A stretch of 64,000 bases of DNA. Source: Herbaspirillum sp. 3R11. Its GTDB lineage: Bacteria > Pseudomonadota > Gammaproteobacteria > Burkholderiales > Burkholderiaceae_D. The translations under genes were made by a program, and so were the position numbers. Numbering within the stretch: position 1 is the first letter of the stretch; each line of letters opens with the position of its first letter. The notes below the pieces were generated by a model, which searched no databases, was not told the DNA's origin, and was given only the letters and a program-made list of their open reading frames with translations. Location: positions 310,001-374,000 of the forward strand of contig NZ_SPNJ01000006.1 of NCBI RefSeq assembly GCF_004563925.1. Direction: 5' to 3'. Of this stretch, positions 1 through 9,223 are shown piece after piece.

Positions 1-2
1 AG

Positions 3-362
3 CTGGCGGTGGGCAAGGAAGGCTTGGAAGTCAATGAACTGGTGATTCAGGAAGGCGTGCATTCGTTCGAGCGCATCAACGAAGCGGTGGCCGAGCCGGT
101 GGTCTACATGATCGACCGTTACGTGGTGGGCGGATTCTATCGCGTGCATGCCGATCGCGGCATCAATGAAAACCTGAACGCCCCCGGCGCCCATTTCGTG
201 CCGCTGGCGTTCCAGCAGCAGCATGCCTTGCCTGACCTGCAAGCCAAGCCCGGCACCGCCGCGCCGAACCGCTTCTACATGTACGGCGTGGTGGCGCGCT
301 TGGCGCTGCTGGCGGCGTCGCTGGAAATGGAAAAGACCGATCCGAATCCGGAAGTCTATTAA
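3..362 (+). CDS. gshA: Glutamate-cysteine ligase, C-terminal part (5' partial)
   Basis: This is the last ~119 codons of glutamate-cysteine ligase, which joins glutamate and cysteine in the first step of cytosolic glutathione synthesis. The frame is open from the window edge, so the start and most of the enzyme lie outside. Recognisable stretches are EGVHSFERI, YMIDRYVVGGFYRVH and the closing EKTDPNPEVY. They match the proteobacterial GshA type that is distinct from the E. coli form. gshB begins 33 bases downstream, so both steps are probably made from one transcript. The assignment rests on memory of the family and on the gshB neighbour. Confidence 0.85.
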   Translation: MAVGKEGLEVNELVIQEGVHSFERINEAVAEPVVYMIDRYVVGGFYRVHADRGINENLNAPGAHFVPLAFQQQHALPDLQAKPGTAAPNRFYMYGVVARLALLAASLEMEKTDPNPEVY

Positions 363-395
363 TCTTATTTGGCTGACATTTTTGACGGACATTTC

Positions 396-1343
396 ATGAA
401 AATCGCTTTCCTCGCCGACCCGCTCGACACCTTCAAGACCTACAAGGACTCGACCTTCGCCATGATGCGTGAAGCTGCTCGCCGCGGCCACGCCATCTAC
501 GCGTTCGAGCAGACCGATGTCGTGCTGGAAAGCGGCCTGGTCACCGCCAACGTCGCGAAGATCACGCTCACCGGCGAGGCCGACGACTGGTACCGCGCCG
601 ACAAGCCGGTCTCGACTTTCCTGTCGGAGTTCGACGCCATCGTGATCCGCAAGGATCCGCCGTTCGACATGGAATACATCTACACGACGTATCTGCTGGA
701 GCTGGCCGAGAAGCAGGGTGCGCGCGTCTTCAACAAGCCCGAAGCGATCCGCAGCCACAATGAAAAACTGGCGATCGCGCAGTTCCCGCAATACACCGCG
801 CCGACCCTGGTCACGCGCGACGCCAAGCGCCTGCGCGCATTCCACGACGAACACAAGGACGTGATCCTGAAGCCGCTCGACGGCATGGGCGGCATGGGCA
901 TCTTCCGCATCGGCCAGGACGGCATGAACCTCGGTTCGGTCATCGAAACCCTGACCGACAACGGCAACCGGACCATCATGGCGCAGCGTTTCATCCCGGA
1001 AATTTCCAAGGGCGACAAGCGGATTCTGCTGATTGGCGGTAAAGTGGTGCCGCACGTTTTGGCGCGCATCCCGCAAGGCGGGGAAGTGCGTGGCAATCTG
1101 GCGGCCGGTGGTCTCGGCGTGGCGCAACCGATTTCACCGCGCGAGCTGGAAATCGCCGAAGCACTGGCGCCGGTATTGGCGCAGCGGGGGTTGTTGCTGG
1201 TAGGATTGGACGCTATTGGCAATTATTTAACAGAAATCAATGTCACCAGTCCGACTTGTTTCCAGGAAATCACGCAGCAAAGCGGCTTCGATGTTGCCGC
1301 CATGTTCGTCGATGCGCTGGAAACCGCAGTCGCCGGCAGCTGA
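396..1343 (+). CDS. gshB: Glutathione synthetase
   Basis: ATP-grasp ligase of 315 residues that adds glycine to gamma-glutamylcysteine to give glutathione. The N-terminal pre-ATP-grasp part starts MKIAFLADPLDTFKTYKDST, as in E. coli GshB. The ATP-grasp part shows the glycine-rich lid LKPLDGMGGMGIF and the metal-binding tail EINVTSPTCFQEI. The open frame reaches back to a TTG at 369, but the family N-terminus and length favour the ATG at 396. Together with the preceding gshA it completes the two-step pathway. Nothing in it looks broken. Confidence 0.95.
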   Translation: MKIAFLADPLDTFKTYKDSTFAMMREAARRGHAIYAFEQTDVVLESGLVTANVAKITLTGEADDWYRADKPVSTFLSEFDAIVIRKDPPFDMEYIYTTYLLELAEKQGARVFNKPEAIRSHNEKLAIAQFPQYTAPTLVTRDAKRLRAFHDEHKDVILKPLDGMGGMGIFRIGQDGMNLGSVIETLTDNGNRTIMAQRFIPEISKGDKRILLIGGKVVPHVLARIPQGGEVRGNLAAGGLGVAQPISPRELEIAEALAPVLAQRGLLLVGLDAIGNYLTEINVTSPTCFQEITQQSGFDVAAMFVDALETAVAGS

Positions 1344-1392
1344 AGCAGTGCAACCAGCGCCCCGTCTGCCAACATATATAGTGTAGAAATTC

Positions 1393-1800
1393 ATGGTCGG
1401 TATCCTTCTCCTCACGCATGCCCCGCTGGGTCAGGCTTTCATTGCAGCGGCCACGCATGTCTTCCGCGGCTTGCCGGAACGCATCGAAGCAATCGACGTC
1501 ATCGCCGACCAGAACCCGGTGGAGGTGCAGCGCATGGCGGCTGACGCCGTGCATCGCCTCGACGACGGCAGCGGCGTGCTGGTCATCACCGACGTCATGG
1601 GCGGCACGCCGTCCAACTGCACCGGTTACCTGTGCGCCATCGACAATGTCGAAATCATCGCCGGCATCAGCCTGCCGATGCTGCTGCGCGCGCTGACCTA
1701 CCGCAACGACACGCTCGACGTGGTCATGGAAATGGCATTGGCCGGCGGCCAGAGCGGCGCCGTCCGGATCGACAACCGTATTCGCGTTTCATCCCAATAA
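1393..1800 (+). CDS. PTS EIIA component, mannose/fructose family
   Basis: A 135-residue stand-alone IIA domain of the mannose family. The phospho-accepting histidine is His9 in LLLTHAPLG, and the glycine-rich DVMGGTPSN loop of the family follows. HPr and Enzyme I come next, but no IIB or IIC sugar permease is present. In betaproteobacteria this trio is generally thought to be regulatory rather than for sugar uptake; that role is inferred here. The start has no clear Shine-Dalgarno sequence. An AT-rich patch (acatatatagtgt) about 20 bases upstream could be a -10 region. Confidence 0.9.
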   Translation: MVGILLLTHAPLGQAFIAAATHVFRGLPERIEAIDVIADQNPVEVQRMAADAVHRLDDGSGVLVITDVMGGTPSNCTGYLCAIDNVEIIAGISLPMLLRALTYRNDTLDVVMEMALAGGQSGAVRIDNRIRVSSQ

Positions 1801-1821
1801 AAGCACAAAGAAAGAATTGCC

Positions 1822-2091
1822 ATGATTCAAAAAGAACTTGAGATCATCAACAAGCTCGGTCTGCATGCGCGCGCTTCGGCCAAATTCACGCAGCTGGCGT
1901 CGAAGTACAAGTGTGAAGTCTGGATGACCTTCAACAAGCGCCGCGTCAACGCCAAGTCCATCATGGGCGTGATGATGCTGGCCGCCGGCAAGGGCACCAA
2001 AGTGCTGCTGGAAACTGAAGGCGATGACGAGCAGGATTGCTTCAATGCATTGGAAGCGCTGATCCTGGATCGTTTCGGCGAAGGCCAATAA
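1822..2091 (+). CDS. ptsH: Phosphocarrier protein HPr
   Basis: An 89-residue HPr that relays phosphate from Enzyme I to the EIIA domain encoded 21 bases upstream. The active histidine is His15 in NKLGLHARASAK. The regulatory serine Ser46 lies in NAKSIMGVMML, so phosphorylation by an HPr kinase is possible, although no hprK lies in this window. Length and motif order are normal for the family. It lies 188 bases before ptsI. Confidence 0.96.
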   Translation: MIQKELEIINKLGLHARASAKFTQLASKYKCEVWMTFNKRRVNAKSIMGVMMLAAGKGTKVLLETEGDDEQDCFNALEALILDRFGEGQ

Positions 2092-2279
2092 TCCACTAAG
2101 TCAGCAAGCCAACCAGCCTGGTCTTGCAGCAAGGCAGCAAGGTCTCGAAATTTTCCTGTTTGTTTCTCTCTTGTTTTTCTGCACGATTGCCAAACCGGGC
2201 GTTGTCCGGTAAGGTTTTGAGAGCTACCGCGCACGAACACAGATGACGGCACAATAAAATAACGCAGGAGACAAACGCG

Positions 2280-4070
2280 ATGGCATCTTTCACCTTACAC
2301 GGCATCCCGGTTTCCAAAGGGATCGCCATCGGCCGCGCGCATCTGCTCGCGCCGGCCGCGCTGGACGTCAAACATTATCTGATTCCCGAAGAGCAGGTCG
2401 AAGCCGAAGTCCTGCGCCTCAAGAACGCGATTGCCGCCGTCCATCAGGAACTCCAAACCATCCGCGACGACTTGCCCAAGGAAGCGCCGCCCGAGCTGGG
2501 CGCCTTCATCGACGTGCATGCGCTGATCCTGTCGGACCCGATGCTGGCCGAAGTGCCGCTCAACATCATCCGGCATCGCTATTACAACGCCGAATGGGCG
2601 CTGGTGACGCAGATCGATGGCTTGTCGGCGCAGTTCGACGAGATCGAAGATCCTTACCTGCGCGAGCGCAAGGCCGACATCCAGCAAGTCGGCGACCGCG
2701 TGCTCAAAGTGTTGACCGGCACCGCCATCAGCCTGCCGCCGGCCGCAGGCGAGGGCGCCGCCGCCAGCATCATCGTCGTTGCGCATGACATTTCGCCGGC
2801 CGACATGCTGCAGTTCCGCGACGGCGCCTTCGCCGGTTTCGTCACCGACCTCGGCGGCCAGAATTCGCACACCGCCATCGTCGCGCGCAGCCTCGACATT
2901 CCGGCCGCAGTCGGCATGAACAACGCCTCGGTGCTGGTCAAGCAGGAAGACGTGCTGATCATCGATGGCGACGCCGGCGTGGCCATCGTCAATCCGTCGC
3001 CGCTGGTGCTGGCGCAATACCGCGCGCGCCAGGAGCGCATGCTGCGCGACCGCAAGAAACTCGGCCGTCTCAAGAAGACCCCGGCGATCACCCAGGATGG
3101 CACGCAGATCACCTTGCTGGCCAACATCGAATTGCCCACCGACAGCGCTCCGGCGCTGGAAGCGGGCGCCAATGGCGTCGGCCTGTTCCGTTCGGAATTC
3201 CTGTTCATGGGGCGCGCCGGTCATCTGGAAAAATTCCCGTCCGAAGACGAACAGTTCGATTCGTATTGCCAGACCGTGGTGTCGATGAAGGGCCGTCCGG
3301 TCACGATCCGCACGCTCGACGTCGGCGCCGACAAGCCGCTCGACGAAGACGAGCAGACTGCGCTCAATCCGGCCCTGGGTTTGCGTGCGATCCGTTATTG
3401 CCTCTCCGAGCCGCAGATGTTCCTGACGCAGCTGCGTGCGATCTTGCGCGCCTCGGCCTTCGGTCCGATCAAGCTGCTGATCCCGATGATGGCGCACGCG
3501 TTCGAAATCGACCAGACGCTGGCGCTGATCGAGCAGGCCAAGGAGCAATTGCGTCAACGCAAGCAGAAGTTCGATGAAGACATTGAGATCGGCGCCATGA
3601 TCGAAATCCCGGCAGCCGCGCTGGCCTTGCCGATGTTCATCAAGCGCCTCGACTTCCTGTCGATCGGCACCAACGACCTGATCCAGTACACCCTGGCGAT
3701 CGACCGCGTCGACCATGAAGTGGCGCATCTGTACGATCCGCTGCATCCAGCGGTGCTGTTCCTGTTGTCGAGCGTGATTTCGATGGCGCGCAAGGCCGAT
3801 ATCCCGGTCGCGGTGTGCGGCGAAATGGCGGGCGACGTGAAATGGACGCGGCTGTTGCTGGGCATGGGACTGCTGGAGTTTTCCATGCATCCCTCGCAAC
3901 TGTTGTCGGTCAAGCAGGAAATCCTCAACAGTGACCTGACCCTGCTGGAGCCGCAGGTCAAAAAAGTGCTGAAGGCTTCCGAACCGTCCGCCATCGAGGC
4001 GGCCATGGCGCAATTGCGGGCCATCAACAGCGAACCCGAAATCAAAGCGATCGCCTCACGACGCCGCTGA
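2280..4070 (+). CDS. ptsI: Phosphoenolpyruvate-protein phosphotransferase (Enzyme I)
   Basis: Cytosolic 596-residue Enzyme I that takes phosphate from phosphoenolpyruvate and passes it to HPr. The swivelling domain carries the phospho-histidine His197 in LGGQNSHTAIVARSL. The C-terminal TIM-barrel domain shows GANGVGLFRSEFLFM, the SIGTNDLIQYTLA block and the catalytic cysteine in AVCGEMAGD. An AGGAG ribosome site at 2266-2270 supports the ATG at 2280. The 188-base leader is rich in GCAAG repeats (see findings). Length is slightly above the ~575 residues of E. coli PtsI. Confidence 0.97.
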   Translation: MASFTLHGIPVSKGIAIGRAHLLAPAALDVKHYLIPEEQVEAEVLRLKNAIAAVHQELQTIRDDLPKEAPPELGAFIDVHALILSDPMLAEVPLNIIRHRYYNAEWALVTQIDGLSAQFDEIEDPYLRERKADIQQVGDRVLKVLTGTAISLPPAAGEGAAASIIVVAHDISPADMLQFRDGAFAGFVTDLGGQNSHTAIVARSLDIPAAVGMNNASVLVKQEDVLIIDGDAGVAIVNPSPLVLAQYRARQERMLRDRKKLGRLKKTPAITQDGTQITLLANIELPTDSAPALEAGANGVGLFRSEFLFMGRAGHLEKFPSEDEQFDSYCQTVVSMKGRPVTIRTLDVGADKPLDEDEQTALNPALGLRAIRYCLSEPQMFLTQLRAILRASAFGPIKLLIPMMAHAFEIDQTLALIEQAKEQLRQRKQKFDEDIEIGAMIEIPAAALALPMFIKRLDFLSIGTNDLIQYTLAIDRVDHEVAHLYDPLHPAVLFLLSSVISMARKADIPVAVCGEMAGDVKWTRLLLGMGLLEFSMHPSQLLSVKQEILNSDLTLLEPQVKKVLKASEPSAIEAAMAQLRAINSEPEIKAIASRRR

Positions 4071-4080
4071 GTGAACGACA

Positions 4081-4113
4081 GGCATGCCGGCAATGGTGGT
4101 TTGACGGCATGCC
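4081..4113 (+). other. Stem-loop at the 3' end of ptsI
   Basis: GGCATGCCG at 4081-4089 is matched by its inverted copy CGGCATGCC at 4105-4113, leaving a loop of about 15 bases. It begins 11 bases after the ptsI stop codon. No run of T follows, so I read it as an mRNA 3'-end stabiliser or weak terminator, not a proven terminator. Confidence 0.5.
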
Positions 4114-4137
4114 CCGACTTGGTTATTCTTACACCAC

Positions 4138-4221
4138 TGCGCCGATTTGAATGGTTTCTCCAAACCTCAGCTTGCGGGCGCCGGAACCCAAGGTTCCATC
4201 TAAATACGGCTAAAGCGAGCT
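4138..4221 (+). promoter_or_regulatory. SAM-II-type riboswitch upstream of metX
   Basis: The element folds as an H-type pseudoknot. Helix 1 pairs GCGCC (4139-4143) with GGCGC (4177-4181). Helix 2 pairs AGCTTGC (4169-4175) with GCGAGCT (4215-4221) through one G-T wobble. The loop after the first strand reads GATTTGA, and the last loop contains TAAATACGGCTAAA; both resemble the conserved loops I remember from SAM-II. An optional hairpin GGAACC-caa-GGTTCC (4183-4197) sits in the last loop, and a second small hairpin (GGTTTctccAAACC) in the first. It precedes metX, a standard SAM-II target. A Rho-independent terminator follows at 4251. The class assignment is from pattern memory. Confidence 0.8.
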
Positions 4222-4250
4222 TGGTGCACTACCAGACAAGCCCAGAATTT

Positions 4251-4280
4251 AGCCCGTGAGCGCAAGCTCCGGGCTTTTTT
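4251..4280 (+). terminator. Intrinsic terminator in the metX leader
   Basis: AGCCCG and GAGC, split by one bulged T, pair with GCTC and CGGGCT across a GCAA tetraloop. Six T follow at 4275-4280. It lies between the pseudoknot element and the metX start at 4338, so it is placed to switch metX off. An alternative hairpin, GCTTG (4219-4223) with CAAGC (4237-4241), uses the riboswitch's helix-2 strand and could act as part of an antiterminator. Confidence 0.85.
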
Positions 4281-4337
4281 GTTTTCGGGCCCCTGAATCG
4301 GTAGACGGACATAACCGCAAGATAACGAAGAGAGCCC

Positions 4338-5477
4338 ATGTCGATCGGAATCGTATCGCCGCAAATCATGCATTTCCCCGAGCCGCTGCCGCTCAAGAAC
4401 GGCACGGCGCTGGCCGACTACGTGCTGATGTATGAAACCTACGGCACGCTCAATGCCGACAAGTCCAACGCCGTGCTGGTATGCCACGCGCTCAATGCCT
4501 CGCACCACGTCGCCGGCGTCTATCAGGACGAGCCCGACAACGTCGGCTGGTGGGACAACATGGTCGGTCCCGGCAAGTCGCTCGATACCGACAAGTTCTT
4601 CGTCATCGGCGTCAACAATCTCGGCTCCTGTTTCGGCTCGACCGGCCCGATGCATACCAATCCGGCCACCGGCAAGCCGTATGGCGCGAGCTTCCCGGTG
4701 GTGACAGTGGAAGACTGGGTCAACGCCCAGGCGCGCCTGGCGGACCAACTCGGCATCGCCCAGTTTGCGGCGGTCATGGGCGGTTCGCTGGGCGGCATGC
4801 AGGCGCTGGCGTGGAGCATCATGTATCCGGATCGCCTGCGCCACTGTGTGGTGATCGCGTCGACCCCGAAATTGTCGGCGCAGAACATCGCCTTCAACGA
4901 CGTCGCGCGCCAGGCCATTCTGACGGATCCGGATTACCACGGCGGCGATTTCTATGCGCACGGCGTGGTGCCGAAAAACGGCTTGCGGGTGGCGCGCATG
5001 GTCGGTCACATCACCTACCTGTCGGACGACGACATGGCGGAAAAATTCGGCCGCGACCTGCGCTCGGGCGAATACCAGTTCGGCTATGGTGTGGATTTCG
5101 AAATCGAATCCTACCTGCGCTACCAGGGTGACAAGTTCTCGACCTACTTCGACGCCAACACCTACCTGCTGATCACCAAGGCGCTCGACTATTTCGATCC
5201 GGCGCGCGACTTCGGCGGCGATCTGAACAAGGCGCTGGCCGGCACCAAGGCGCAATTCCTGCTGGCTTCGTTCACCACCGACTGGCGTTTCTCGCCGGAG
5301 CGCACGCGTGAAATCGTGCAGGCGCTGGTCAGCAACAAGCGCCGCGTCAGCTATGCCGAAATCGACGCGCCGCACGGGCACGATGCCTTCCTGCTGGACG
5401 ACGCGCGTTACATGACTTTGTTGCGCGAATACTATCAACGCGTCTGGGCGGAAATCGCCATGGAGGAGAGCGCATGA
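4338..5477 (+). CDS. metX: Homoserine O-acyltransferase (MetX type)
   Basis: A 379-residue alpha/beta-hydrolase-fold enzyme that acylates homoserine at the start of methionine synthesis. The nucleophile is Ser150 in [12 protein letters not shown]. The C-terminal [12 protein letters not shown] carries the histidine and aspartate of the triad. Acetyl versus succinyl specificity cannot be read safely: betaproteobacterial MetX proteins paired with MetW are often succinyltransferases. The gene overlaps metW by four bases (ATGA), so the two are co-translated. Control is probably by the SAM-sensing leader and terminator directly upstream. Confidence 0.95.
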   Translation: MSIGIVSPQIMHFPEPLPLKNGTALADYVLMYETYGTLNADKSNAVLVCHALNASHHVAGVYQDEPDNVGWWDNMVGPGKSLDTDKFFVIGVNNLGSCFGSTGPMHTNPATGKPYGASFPVVTVEDWVNAQARLADQLGIAQFAAVMGGSLGGMQALAWSIMYPDRLRHCVVIASTPKLSAQNIAFNDVARQAILTDPDYHGGDFYAHGVVPKNGLRVARMVGHITYLSDDDMAEKFGRDLRSGEYQFGYGVDFEIESYLRYQGDKFSTYFDANTYLLITKALDYFDPARDFGGDLNKALAGTKAQFLLASFTTDWRFSPERTREIVQALVSNKRRVSYAEIDAPHGHDAFLLDDARYMTLLREYYQRVWAEIAMEESA

Positions 5478-6076
5478 ATTTCCCTGAACTGAGCGTATTG
5501 CGCCCCGACCTGGCCTTCATCGCGCACTGGATTCCTGCCGGCTCGCAGGTGCTGGACGTCGGCTGCGGCGACGGCGTGATGCTCGACTATCTGCAGACCG
5601 ACAAGGCCTGCAGCGGCTACGGCATTGAAATCGACGATGCCCGCATCCCGGAATGTGTGGCGCGCAACGTGTCGGTCATCCAGCAAGATCTGGAAGGCGG
5701 CCTGGCCATGTTCGGAGACAATGCCTTCGACAACGTTCTGTGCCTGTCGGCGCTGCAGATGGTCAAGGACGTCGAAGGCATCCTGCGCGAAATCGCCCGG
5801 GTCGGCCGCGAAGCCACCGTATCCTTTCCCAACTTCGCCTACTGGTCGCACCGCGTCGCGCTGCTGCGCGGCCGCATGCCGGTGTCGAAGTCGCTGCCCT
5901 ACGAGTGGTACGACACCCCCAACCTGCGTTGCGCCACGATCAAGGACTTCGAGGCGCTGGCCAACGAGGTCGGCCTCGACGTACTGGAATGCGTGGCGCT
6001 GCATGATGGCAAGCCGGTGACCTTCCTGCCGAACTGGCGCGGCAGCCTGGCGGTGTTCCGTCTCAAGAAGAAGTAA
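5474..6076 (+). CDS. metW: Methionine biosynthesis protein MetW
   Basis: A 200-residue protein with a class I SAM-methyltransferase fold. The SAM-binding motif is [15 protein letters not shown] near residues 26-40, followed by the acidic IEIDD. MetW is the usual partner of MetX in proteobacteria and is required with it for full homoserine acylation; its exact chemistry is unclear. The four-base overlap with metX fixes the ATG at 5474. Length is standard. Confidence 0.94.
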   Translation: MNFPELSVLRPDLAFIAHWIPAGSQVLDVGCGDGVMLDYLQTDKACSGYGIEIDDARIPECVARNVSVIQQDLEGGLAMFGDNAFDNVLCLSALQMVKDVEGILREIARVGREATVSFPNFAYWSHRVALLRGRMPVSKSLPYEWYDTPNLRCATIKDFEALANEVGLDVLECVALHDGKPVTFLPNWRGSLAVFRLKKK

Positions 6077-6155
6077 CCCGCCATGTCGATCGCCCGCGCC
6101 GCCGCAGGAAAAATCGTACCGGCGCCGGCAAATTCCTTATACTCCGCAGACGTCT

Positions 6156-6178
6156 CCGCCCGGGTGTCCCGCGGGCGG
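6156..6178 (+). other. GC-rich stem-loop between metW and ampG
   Basis: CCGCCCG (6156-6162) pairs with CGGGCGG (6172-6178). The tail GGTTCTTCCT is only weakly T-rich, so this could be a modest terminator for metXW. A TATACT box at 6138-6143 just upstream could serve an ampG promoter, but I see no convincing -35 box. Confidence 0.4.
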
Positions 6179-6218
6179 GGTTCTTCCTGTCCGTACTGAC
6201 GTCTCGCCTTTTCTTTTT

Positions 6219-7490
6219 ATGACCGACAACCGCATTTCGTGGCACAGCTATCTCAACCGTCGCATGCTGATCTGCGTGTTTCTCGGTTTTACTTCAGGGT
6301 TGCCGCTGTTCATCCTGCTGAGCCTGCTGCAGGCCTGGCTGGCCAAGTCGGGGCTCAACGTCAAGGCGCTGGGTTTGTTCGCGCTCGTGATGTTTCCCTA
6401 CACCTGGAAATTCCTGTGGTCGCCGCTGATGGACCGTTTCCATTTCGGCCGCATGGGACGCCGGCGCGGCTGGATGTTTTTTACCCAGATCGGCCTGTTC
6501 TTCGGCATCGGCGCCATGGGCATGCTGGATCCGCAGACCCAGATCGGCACGATCGCCTTCATGGCGTCGGTGGTGGCTTTCCTGTCGGCCAGCCAGGACA
6601 TCGTGATCGACGCCTACCGCCGTGAAATCCTGCCGGAAGAAGAGCTCGGCCTGGGCAGCGCCATCCACGTCAACGCCTACAAGCTGTCGGGCATGGTGCC
6701 GGGCGCCTTGTCGCTGGTGCTGGCCGATCTGATGCCGTGGCAGACCGTGTTCTGGATTACAGCCGGCTTCATGTTGCCGGGTTTGCTGTGCACGTTGGCG
6801 GTCAAGGAGCCGGTGGTCTACGGCGTGCCGCCCAAGAACCTGCGCGAAGCCGTGGTGATGCCGTTCCGCGAGTTCGTCACGCGCGGCGGCTGGAACAAGG
6901 CGCTGTGGGTGCTGGCCTTCATCTTCCTGTACAAGCTCGGCGACAGCATGGCGACCGCGCTGGCGACCAAGTTCTACATTGATCTCGGCTTTTCCATGAC
7001 GCAGATCGGCGTGGTGTCGAAAACCACCAGCCTGTGGGCCAGCGTCGTTGGCGGCATCATCGGCGGGGTCTGGATGATCCGGCTCGGCATCAACAAGGCC
7101 TTGTGGGTGTTCGGCGTGATCCAGGCGGTGGCGATCCTCGGGTTCGCCTGGCTGGCCCATGTCGGCGCCAGCACCGTGGCGCTGGCGGTGGTGATCGGCA
7201 TCGAAGCCTTTGGCGTCGGCCTCGGCACGGCGGCCTTCGTCGCCTACATCATGCGCGAGACCGATCCACGCTACACGGCCACGCAATTTGCCCTGTTCAC
7301 CAGCCTGGCGGCGGTGCCGCGCACTTTCGTCAATTCTTCGGTGGGGTACATCGTCGCCTATATGGGATGGTTCAATTTCTTCATCCTGTGCTTCATCCTG
7401 GCCTTGCCCGGAATGATCATGTTGCTGAAAATTGCCCCGTGGAATCATGTTGAGCATCGCCCCAGGACAACAGTCGGGATCCGGGAATAG
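6219..7490 (+). CDS. ampG: Muropeptide permease AmpG (MFS transporter)
   Basis: A 423-residue integral membrane protein with about 12 hydrophobic segments. It imports anhydro-muropeptides from the periplasm for cell-wall recycling, and in species with an inducible ampC it feeds the beta-lactamase induction signal. The N-terminal LGFTSGLPLFILLSLLQAWL, the FPYTWKFLWSPLMDR loop and ASQDIVIDAYRREIL are typical of AmpG. The start has a T-rich, SD-poor leader. No recycling enzyme lies beside it. Confidence 0.9.
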   Translation: MTDNRISWHSYLNRRMLICVFLGFTSGLPLFILLSLLQAWLAKSGLNVKALGLFALVMFPYTWKFLWSPLMDRFHFGRMGRRRGWMFFTQIGLFFGIGAMGMLDPQTQIGTIAFMASVVAFLSASQDIVIDAYRREILPEEELGLGSAIHVNAYKLSGMVPGALSLVLADLMPWQTVFWITAGFMLPGLLCTLAVKEPVVYGVPPKNLREAVVMPFREFVTRGGWNKALWVLAFIFLYKLGDSMATALATKFYIDLGFSMTQIGVVSKTTSLWASVVGGIIGGVWMIRLGINKALWVFGVIQAVAILGFAWLAHVGASTVALAVVIGIEAFGVGLGTAAFVAYIMRETDPRYTATQFALFTSLAAVPRTFVNSSVGYIVAYMGWFNFFILCFILALPGMIMLLKIAPWNHVEHRPRTTVGIRE

Positions 7491-7529
7491 CCGGAAGCTA
7501 AAAATAATGCGTCCGTTCTCGTATTTTAG

Positions 7530-7558
7530 TTGACAAGGGAAAAGTGTTCGCCTATAGT
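7530..7558 (+). promoter_or_regulatory. Strong sigma-70 promoter of the tRNA-tuf unit
   Basis: TTGACA (7530-7535) and TATAGT (7553-7558) are separated by exactly 17 bases. The tRNA-Tyr gene begins 16 bases after the -10 box. This is the best promoter match in the window and fits a stable-RNA/tuf operon. Confidence 0.9.
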
Positions 7559-7574
7559 TTTGAGTTCCCTGCGC

Positions 7575-7660
7575 GGAGAGGTGGCCGAGTGGTTAATGGC
7601 AGCAGACTGTAAATCTGCCCTCTTACGAGTACGCTGGTTCGAATCCAGCCCTCTCCACCA
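7575..7660 (+). tRNA. tRNA-Tyr (anticodon GTA)
   Basis: The 86-base gene folds as a class II tRNA. The acceptor GGAGAGG pairs with CCTCTCC, the anticodon GTA is at 7609-7611, the long variable arm follows, and the T-arm is GGTTCGAATCC. The CCA end is encoded (7658-7660). It is the first gene after the promoter at 7530. Confidence 0.97.
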
Positions 7661-7723
7661 TTTTGGGAACAGTCTTAAAGTTGTTGCGGCTGTGAAGTGA
7701 TAAGTGTTCGATGGCAGTTCCTC

Positions 7724-7797
7724 GCGGGTGTAGCTCAATGGTAGAGCTGAAGCCTTCCAAGCTTATGACGAGGGTTCGATTCCCTTCACCCGCTCCA
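7724..7797 (+). tRNA. tRNA-Gly (anticodon TCC)
   Basis: A 74-base tRNA. The acceptor GCGGGTG pairs with CACCCGC, the discriminator is T, and the CCA is encoded. The anticodon TCC is at 7756-7758 in the loop CTTCCAA, and the T-arm is GGGTTCGATTCCC. It resembles E. coli glyT, which also sits upstream of tufB. Confidence 0.97.
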
Positions 7798-7848
7798 AAG
7801 TTTTTTGTCCGGTTGCATCGTTTGGTAGTTGGTGCAGTCGGCAGGTAT

Positions 7849-7923
<75 letters not shown>

Positions 7924-8026
7924 GTTGTATAGCAGGTAGCAGGTGTTTCACCGTAAGCGCTGCAGCAAGTCAGCAAGTCGATCGGGCGCGTTGCCTGAAC
8001 ATTCTCATAATCGTTAGGAGTCTAAG

Positions 8027-9223
8027 ATGGCAAAAGGCAAATTCGAGCGGACCAAGCCGCACGTGAACGTTGGCACGATTGGTCACGTTGACCACGGCAA
8101 GACCACACTGACAGCCGCAATCGCGACCGTGTTGTCGAAGAAATTCGGCGGCGAAGCGAAGGCCTACGATCAAATTGACGCGGCACCGGAAGAAAAAGCA
8201 CGCGGCATCACGATCAACACCGCCCACGTTGAATACGAAACAGCAAATCGTCACTACGCTCACGTTGACTGCCCAGGCCACGCCGATTATGTGAAGAACA
8301 TGATCACCGGCGCCGCGCAGATGGACGGCGCGATCCTGGTTTGCTCCGCAGCAGACGGCCCGATGCCGCAAACACGCGAACACATCCTGCTGTCGCGTCA
8401 AGTTGGCGTTCCTTACATCATCGTGTTCCTGAACAAGGCCGACATGGTGGATGATGAAGAGCTGCTGGAACTGGTCGAAATGGAAGTGCGCGAGCTGTTG
8501 ACCAAGTACGAATTCCCAGGCGACGACCTGCCAATCATCAAGGGTTCGGCGAAGCTGGCCCTCGAAGGCGACACTGGCCCACTGGGCGAGCAAGCGATCA
8601 TGGCCCTGGCAGAAGCACTGGACACCTACATCCCGACACCGGAACGTGCTGTTGACGGCGCCTTCCTGCTGCCAGTGGAAGACGTGTTCTCGATCTCCGG
8701 CCGCGGTACCGTTGTGACCGGTCGTGTTGAGCGCGGTATCGTCAAGGTCGGCGAAGCTCTGCAAATCGTCGGAATCCGTGACACACAAGACACCGTTTGC
8801 ACAGGCGTTGAAATGTTCCGCAAGCTGCTGGACCAAGGTCAAGCGGGCGACAACGTCGGCGTGCTGCTGCGCGGCACCAAGCGTGAAGACGTGGAGCGTG
8901 GTCAAGTGTTGGCCAAGCCGAACTCGATCAAGCCGCACAAGCATTTCACCGGCGAGATCTATGTTCTGTCGAAAGACGAAGGCGGCCGTCATACTCCGTT
9001 CTTCAACAACTATCGTCCACAGTTCTACTTCCGTACAACGGACGTGACTGGTTCGATCGAGTTGCCGAAGGACAAGGAAATGGTCATGCCAGGTGACAAC
9101 GTGTCGATCACCGTGATGCTGATCAACCCGATCGCGATGGAAGAAGGCCTGCGCTTCGCTATCCGTGAAGGCGGTCGTACCGTCGGCGCTGGTGTGGTTG
9201 CCAAGATCCTGCCAGACGCGTAA
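8027..9223 (+). CDS. tuf: Elongation factor Tu, copy 1
   Basis: The 398-residue GTPase that brings aminoacyl-tRNA to the ribosome. The P-loop is [11 protein letters not shown] (residues 19-29), the switch II region has DCPGH, and the guanine-specificity motif is NKAD. Beta-barrel domains 2 and 3 follow, ending [20 protein letters not shown] gives a good ribosome site. It is cotranscribed with the three upstream tRNA genes. The protein is identical to copy 2 at 29474. Confidence 0.99.
   Translation: MAKGKFERTKPHVNVGTIGHVDHGKTTLTAAIATVLSKKFGGEAKAYDQIDAAPEEKARGITINTAHVEYETANRHYAHVDCPGHADYVKNMITGAAQMDGAILVCSAADGPMPQTREHILLSRQVGVPYIIVFLNKADMVDDEELLELVEMEVRELLTKYEFPGDDLPIIKGSAKLALEGDTGPLGEQAIMALAEALDTYIPTPERAVDGAFLLPVEDVFSISGRGTVVTGRVERGIVKVGEALQIVGIRDTQDTVCTGVEMFRKLLDQGQAGDNVGVLLRGTKREDVERGQVLAKPNSIKPHKHFTGEIYVLSKDEGGRHTPFFNNYRPQFYFRTTDVTGSIELPKDKEMVMPGDNVSITVMLINPIAMEEGLRFAIREGGRTVGAGVVAKILPDA

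Noticed and set aside
2295-4013. A 572-codon minus-strand frame opposite ptsI
   Set aside because: Shadow frame with a low-complexity Arg/Gln/His pattern; ptsI is certain on the other strand.
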